33,798 bases of DNA from contig WQYM01000006.1 in NCBI GenBank assembly GCA_009781235.1, forward strand, positions 1 to 33,798, in the 5' to 3' direction. Origin of the DNA: Bacillota bacterium. GTDB taxonomy: Bacteria > Bacillota > Clostridia > Christensenellales > Pumilibacteraceae. The translations under genes and the position numbers were made by a program. The notes under the pieces are model-generated. The model saw nothing but the letters and a program-made list of their open reading frames with translations. It ran no database searches and was not told where the DNA came from. Each line of letters begins with the position of its first letter. The stretch's first letter is position 1. Of the stretch, positions 31,661-33,798 are shown one piece after another.

Positions 31661-33697
31661 AAGCTTGACGCGCGGTTTTTCAATCGGCGTTATGCCGTTT
31701 TTGACGGACAAGTAATACGTCGCGGCGAAGTAGGCTGCGAAAATGAACCCGAAAACCAATGGGACGGCCGCAGCAATCCAATAGATGCCCGCGTGGACGT
31801 GCCCGATGATTTGCTTGCTAAGGAGCGCGCTAAGCAGCACCGAGGGAATTAAAAAAAGGCACGGGATTAGGAGCGGCACCGCGAAAAACGCGAGGATTTG
31901 GCGCAGCATAATTTTGCGCTGCCCCGAGGCGCCCACCCCAAGCATATTTAAAATCTTGTACCTTTTTTTATCCAAATCCGCGTCGCTCATCATCTTAAGC
32001 GAGAGGAGCGCCATCGCAAAAAACATAAACGCGACGCCCAAAAATAACGAGCCTATCACCGAAATCGAGGACTGGGCATAATGCGCGGCAAGCTCGGCGT
32101 ATTTAGAGTAAACTTTCACATCCCGGCTTTCAAATCTCCCCCACCAGCCGTCTTTCAGAACCGTTTTAAACAAATCGGAGGGCAGGAATTTTTTGGTGTT
32201 AATCTGCAGCCCCGTATTTGTCCGGTACGCGTCCGACGCGCCTTCCGGCAACAGGCGGTCGGGAACCACGGCGCTGAACGAATAGCCGTCAAAATATGAC
32301 AGCCCGCCGCGCATATCGCCCGTCGCCTCCGGCGCGGACTTTGCGGTGAGCGGCACGCCGTACAACACGGCCGGGGCGCCCGCGGCCAACGCGCCGACAT
32401 TCTGCCCAAAGACGATAAATTCGTCGTCCGAAAACTCAAGCTCCGGGCTGCCGAAATGCCTCATAAGCGCGTTGGCGTCGCTTTTTTTGAGAACGCGCAT
32501 ACGGTTATAGCCCGCGTCCCCGTCAAAGCCGCTGCCCGTCCAATCGGGGCGGTAAAGATTGTACTGCAGCATAAAGGAAATGCCAGCTTTCTCTTCGGCG
32601 TAAGCGATAACCTGTTCGGGCGTAAGCTCGAATACCGGCGGCTCGTCTTCTTCCCATTCATACCGCTCATACCGCCAGCCCGCCGATATATCAAAGGGCG
32701 CGATATCGTTGAGATCCTCCACCAGCGTATAGTGCGACGAGAACGCCATATTGGTAAACATCACGGCAAAGCTCATAAGTACGGCGATTAAGCCCATCAT
32801 TAAAGCGTTCCGGTTTAACGAGCCCGACATCTGCCGGTAATGGAACGTATTGCTCCCCCGGCTTGCCTTTTTACTTTTGAGCCTTTCGGCGTAAAAGCTA
32901 CGAATGAAAAAATGAAACGCGATAACGGCTGCCATGGCGACGCAAATCAATATGCCGATATAAACGACGTATTCCATAATCTCAAAATGCGGGTCGCCGA
33001 ACATATAAAATATCCAGGAATCCAACAGCAGCAGCACGGCTCCCGTAACCGCCGCTATCATCACCGCAAGGCTGAAAAACGCGAGTATTTTTTCGATATT
33101 GGTATGTTTGGGCAGGTTTTTTTTAACGGTTTTTGCGTTAACGAGGCCGGCGATTTTGGTTTTACCCAGCACGATCCCCGAATACAGCACCGCCGCAAAG
33201 AAAATAACCGCCCACTGGAGCAATGTGAGCCAAAGGCTCGCGGGCGCAAAACCGAGCGGAGCCAGGTATTCCCTGCCGATTAAGCTGCGGACCACGGCGT
33301 CCAGCGCCTTAAAAACGCCCGTGCCCGCGGCAACGCCCAGCATAAAGCTTGCCGAGCCGATAATAAGGTTCTCCAAAATAAAAATCCGTAATACGGCGGA
33401 ACGCGTAATGCCCAAGAGTAAATATGTGCCGAGCTCCTTTTTGCGTTTGCGCAGCAAAAACACCGTCGCGTAGCAAATGATGAACCCGCTCACCAACGTG
33501 ACCAGCGCAGTCGGTATGCCCAACAGCCCCGTCATGTCCTCTATGTCGTAGGTCAGCATTTCGAGCAACTCCTTGTTTAACAGGATATTGTTGACGGCGA
33601 ACATCAGAGCGACGGTAAAAACAACGGTGATAAAGTAAACGATATACGACGAAATTTGACGTTTTACGTTACGAAAAGCCAGCTTACCTAACATCAT
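31649..33697 (-). CDS. BceB/FtsX-type ABC transporter permease
   Basis: The product is 682 residues. An ATG at 33694 would have better spacing to GGAGG than the one at 33697. The layout is the BceB one: four N-terminal membrane segments with FtsX motifs (LAFRNVKRQ; LLRKRKKELGTYLLLGITR), further segments to about residue 320, a ~200-residue extracellular domain (about 325-525), then a C-terminal FtsX group (MMSDADLDKKRYKILNMLGV, SVLLSALLSKQIIGHV). In Firmicutes such permeases, with a BceA-type ATPase and often a BceRS two-component system, sense and resist cell-wall-targeting peptides such as bacitracin. The ATPase gene overlaps its start. The sensor genes would lie outside the window. Confidence 0.88.
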   Translation of the reverse strand: MMLGKLAFRNVKRQISSYIVYFITVVFTVALMFAVNNILLNKELLEMLTYDIEDMTGLLGIPTALVTLVSGFIICYATVFLLRKRKKELGTYLLLGITRSAVLRIFILENLIIGSASFMLGVAAGTGVFKALDAVVRSLIGREYLAPLGFAPASLWLTLLQWAVIFFAAVLYSGIVLGKTKIAGLVNAKTVKKNLPKHTNIEKILAFFSLAVMIAAVTGAVLLLLDSWIFYMFGDPHFEIMEYVVYIGILICVAMAAVIAFHFFIRSFYAERLKSKKASRGSNTFHYRQMSGSLNRNALMMGLIAVLMSFAVMFTNMAFSSHYTLVEDLNDIAPFDISAGWRYERYEWEEDEPPVFELTPEQVIAYAEEKAGISFMLQYNLYRPDWTGSGFDGDAGYNRMRVLKKSDANALMRHFGSPELEFSDDEFIVFGQNVGALAAGAPAVLYGVPLTAKSAPEATGDMRGGLSYFDGYSFSAVVPDRLLPEGASDAYRTNTGLQINTKKFLPSDLFKTVLKDGWWGRFESRDVKVYSKYAELAAHYAQSSISVIGSLFLGVAFMFFAMALLSLKMMSDADLDKKRYKILNMLGVGASGQRKIMLRQILAFFAVPLLIPCLFLIPSVLLSALLSKQIIGHVHAGIYWIAAAVPLVFGFIFAAYFAATYYLSVKNGITPIEKPRVKLLKQ

Positions 33698-33798
33698 GCC
33701 CGCCTCCCGCCGCCTCTTGGGCGTCTAAAATTTCTTTAAAAAACCGCTCATCGGTTTTTTCGCCCTTGTAAATTTCGTTGAATATTTTCCCGTCTTTA
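33684..33798 (-). CDS. C-terminal end of a BceA-type ABC ATPase (partial)
   Basis: The last 37 codons are present: KDGKIFNEIYKGEKTDERFF, then KEILDAQEAAGGGHDVR and a stop. This matches the end of BceA-like ATPases (IKDG-x-I, LY-x-G, FF-x-x-IL). The stop overlaps the permease start by 14 bases, so translation is coupled. The ATP-binding motifs lie outside the window. Confidence 0.8.
   Translation of the reverse strand, partial: KDGKIFNEIYKGEKTDERFFKEILDAQEAAGGGHDVR

Overview
The window reads as a chromosomal segment of a member of Bacillota, most likely an uncultured clostridial lineage. This is an inference from strong GGAGG-type ribosome binding sites, sigma-A promoters, many lipobox lipoproteins, Listeria-Bacteroides (InlB B) repeats, DUF6273 and GLUG modules, a VanW protein and a BceAB-type transporter. 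I see no rRNA, tRNA, CRISPR array, integrase or complete transposase.

Layout, left to right. 1-2949 (-): the 5' part of a giant Ig-repeat lipoprotein running off the left edge, with a frame break in an A8 tract just after its ATG. 3606-5642 (-): a lipoprotein with two copies of an unfamiliar domain. 5852-6736 (+): tcdA (tRNA ct6A dehydratase), convergent with a VanW-family gene at 6761-8209 (-). 8409-9137 (-): a PepSY-like lipoprotein. 9601-12426 (-): a large lipoprotein with two DUF6273 domains in tandem. 13447-19494 (-): a topoisomerase IV/gyrase locus, parE then a PDDEXK nuclease, a small membrane protein, and parC. 20308-20862 (+): a membrane protein, convergent with murG (20866-22002, -). 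22297-29943 (+): an exoprotein cluster (Big_2/beta-helix protein and two paralogous InlB-repeat/GLUG lipoproteins that arose by duplication). 30272-31660 (+): a membrane-anchored propeller-like protein. 31649-33798 (-): a BceB-type permease preceded by the end of its ATPase.

Housekeeping genes (tcdA, parE/parC, murG) alternate with surface proteins. Six to seven predicted lipoproteins suggest heavy investment in the cell surface. The most striking feature is what lies between and inside the genes. Nearly every junction carries a tandem array with a 7-bp period whose sequence differs from array to array (ATTCCTA, GATTCGG, GTAATTT, CCCCATC, CGAAAAA, AGGCACA, TTCACTW). A second family of palindromes has CGTAGGGG/CCCCTACG ends and interchangeable hairpin centres. 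Both families have entered reading frames while keeping them open, in murG, tcdA and a lipoprotein N-terminus.

The strongest candidate for an unusual system is the DUF6273 lipoprotein. Its two domain copies differ mostly at silent sites through much of their length. At the WWLRSAYSS...GVR segment the differences switch to codon positions 1 and 2 while the third base stays C. That is the signature expected of adenine-directed mutagenesis by a diversity-generating retroelement, although no reverse transcriptase or template repeat is visible here.
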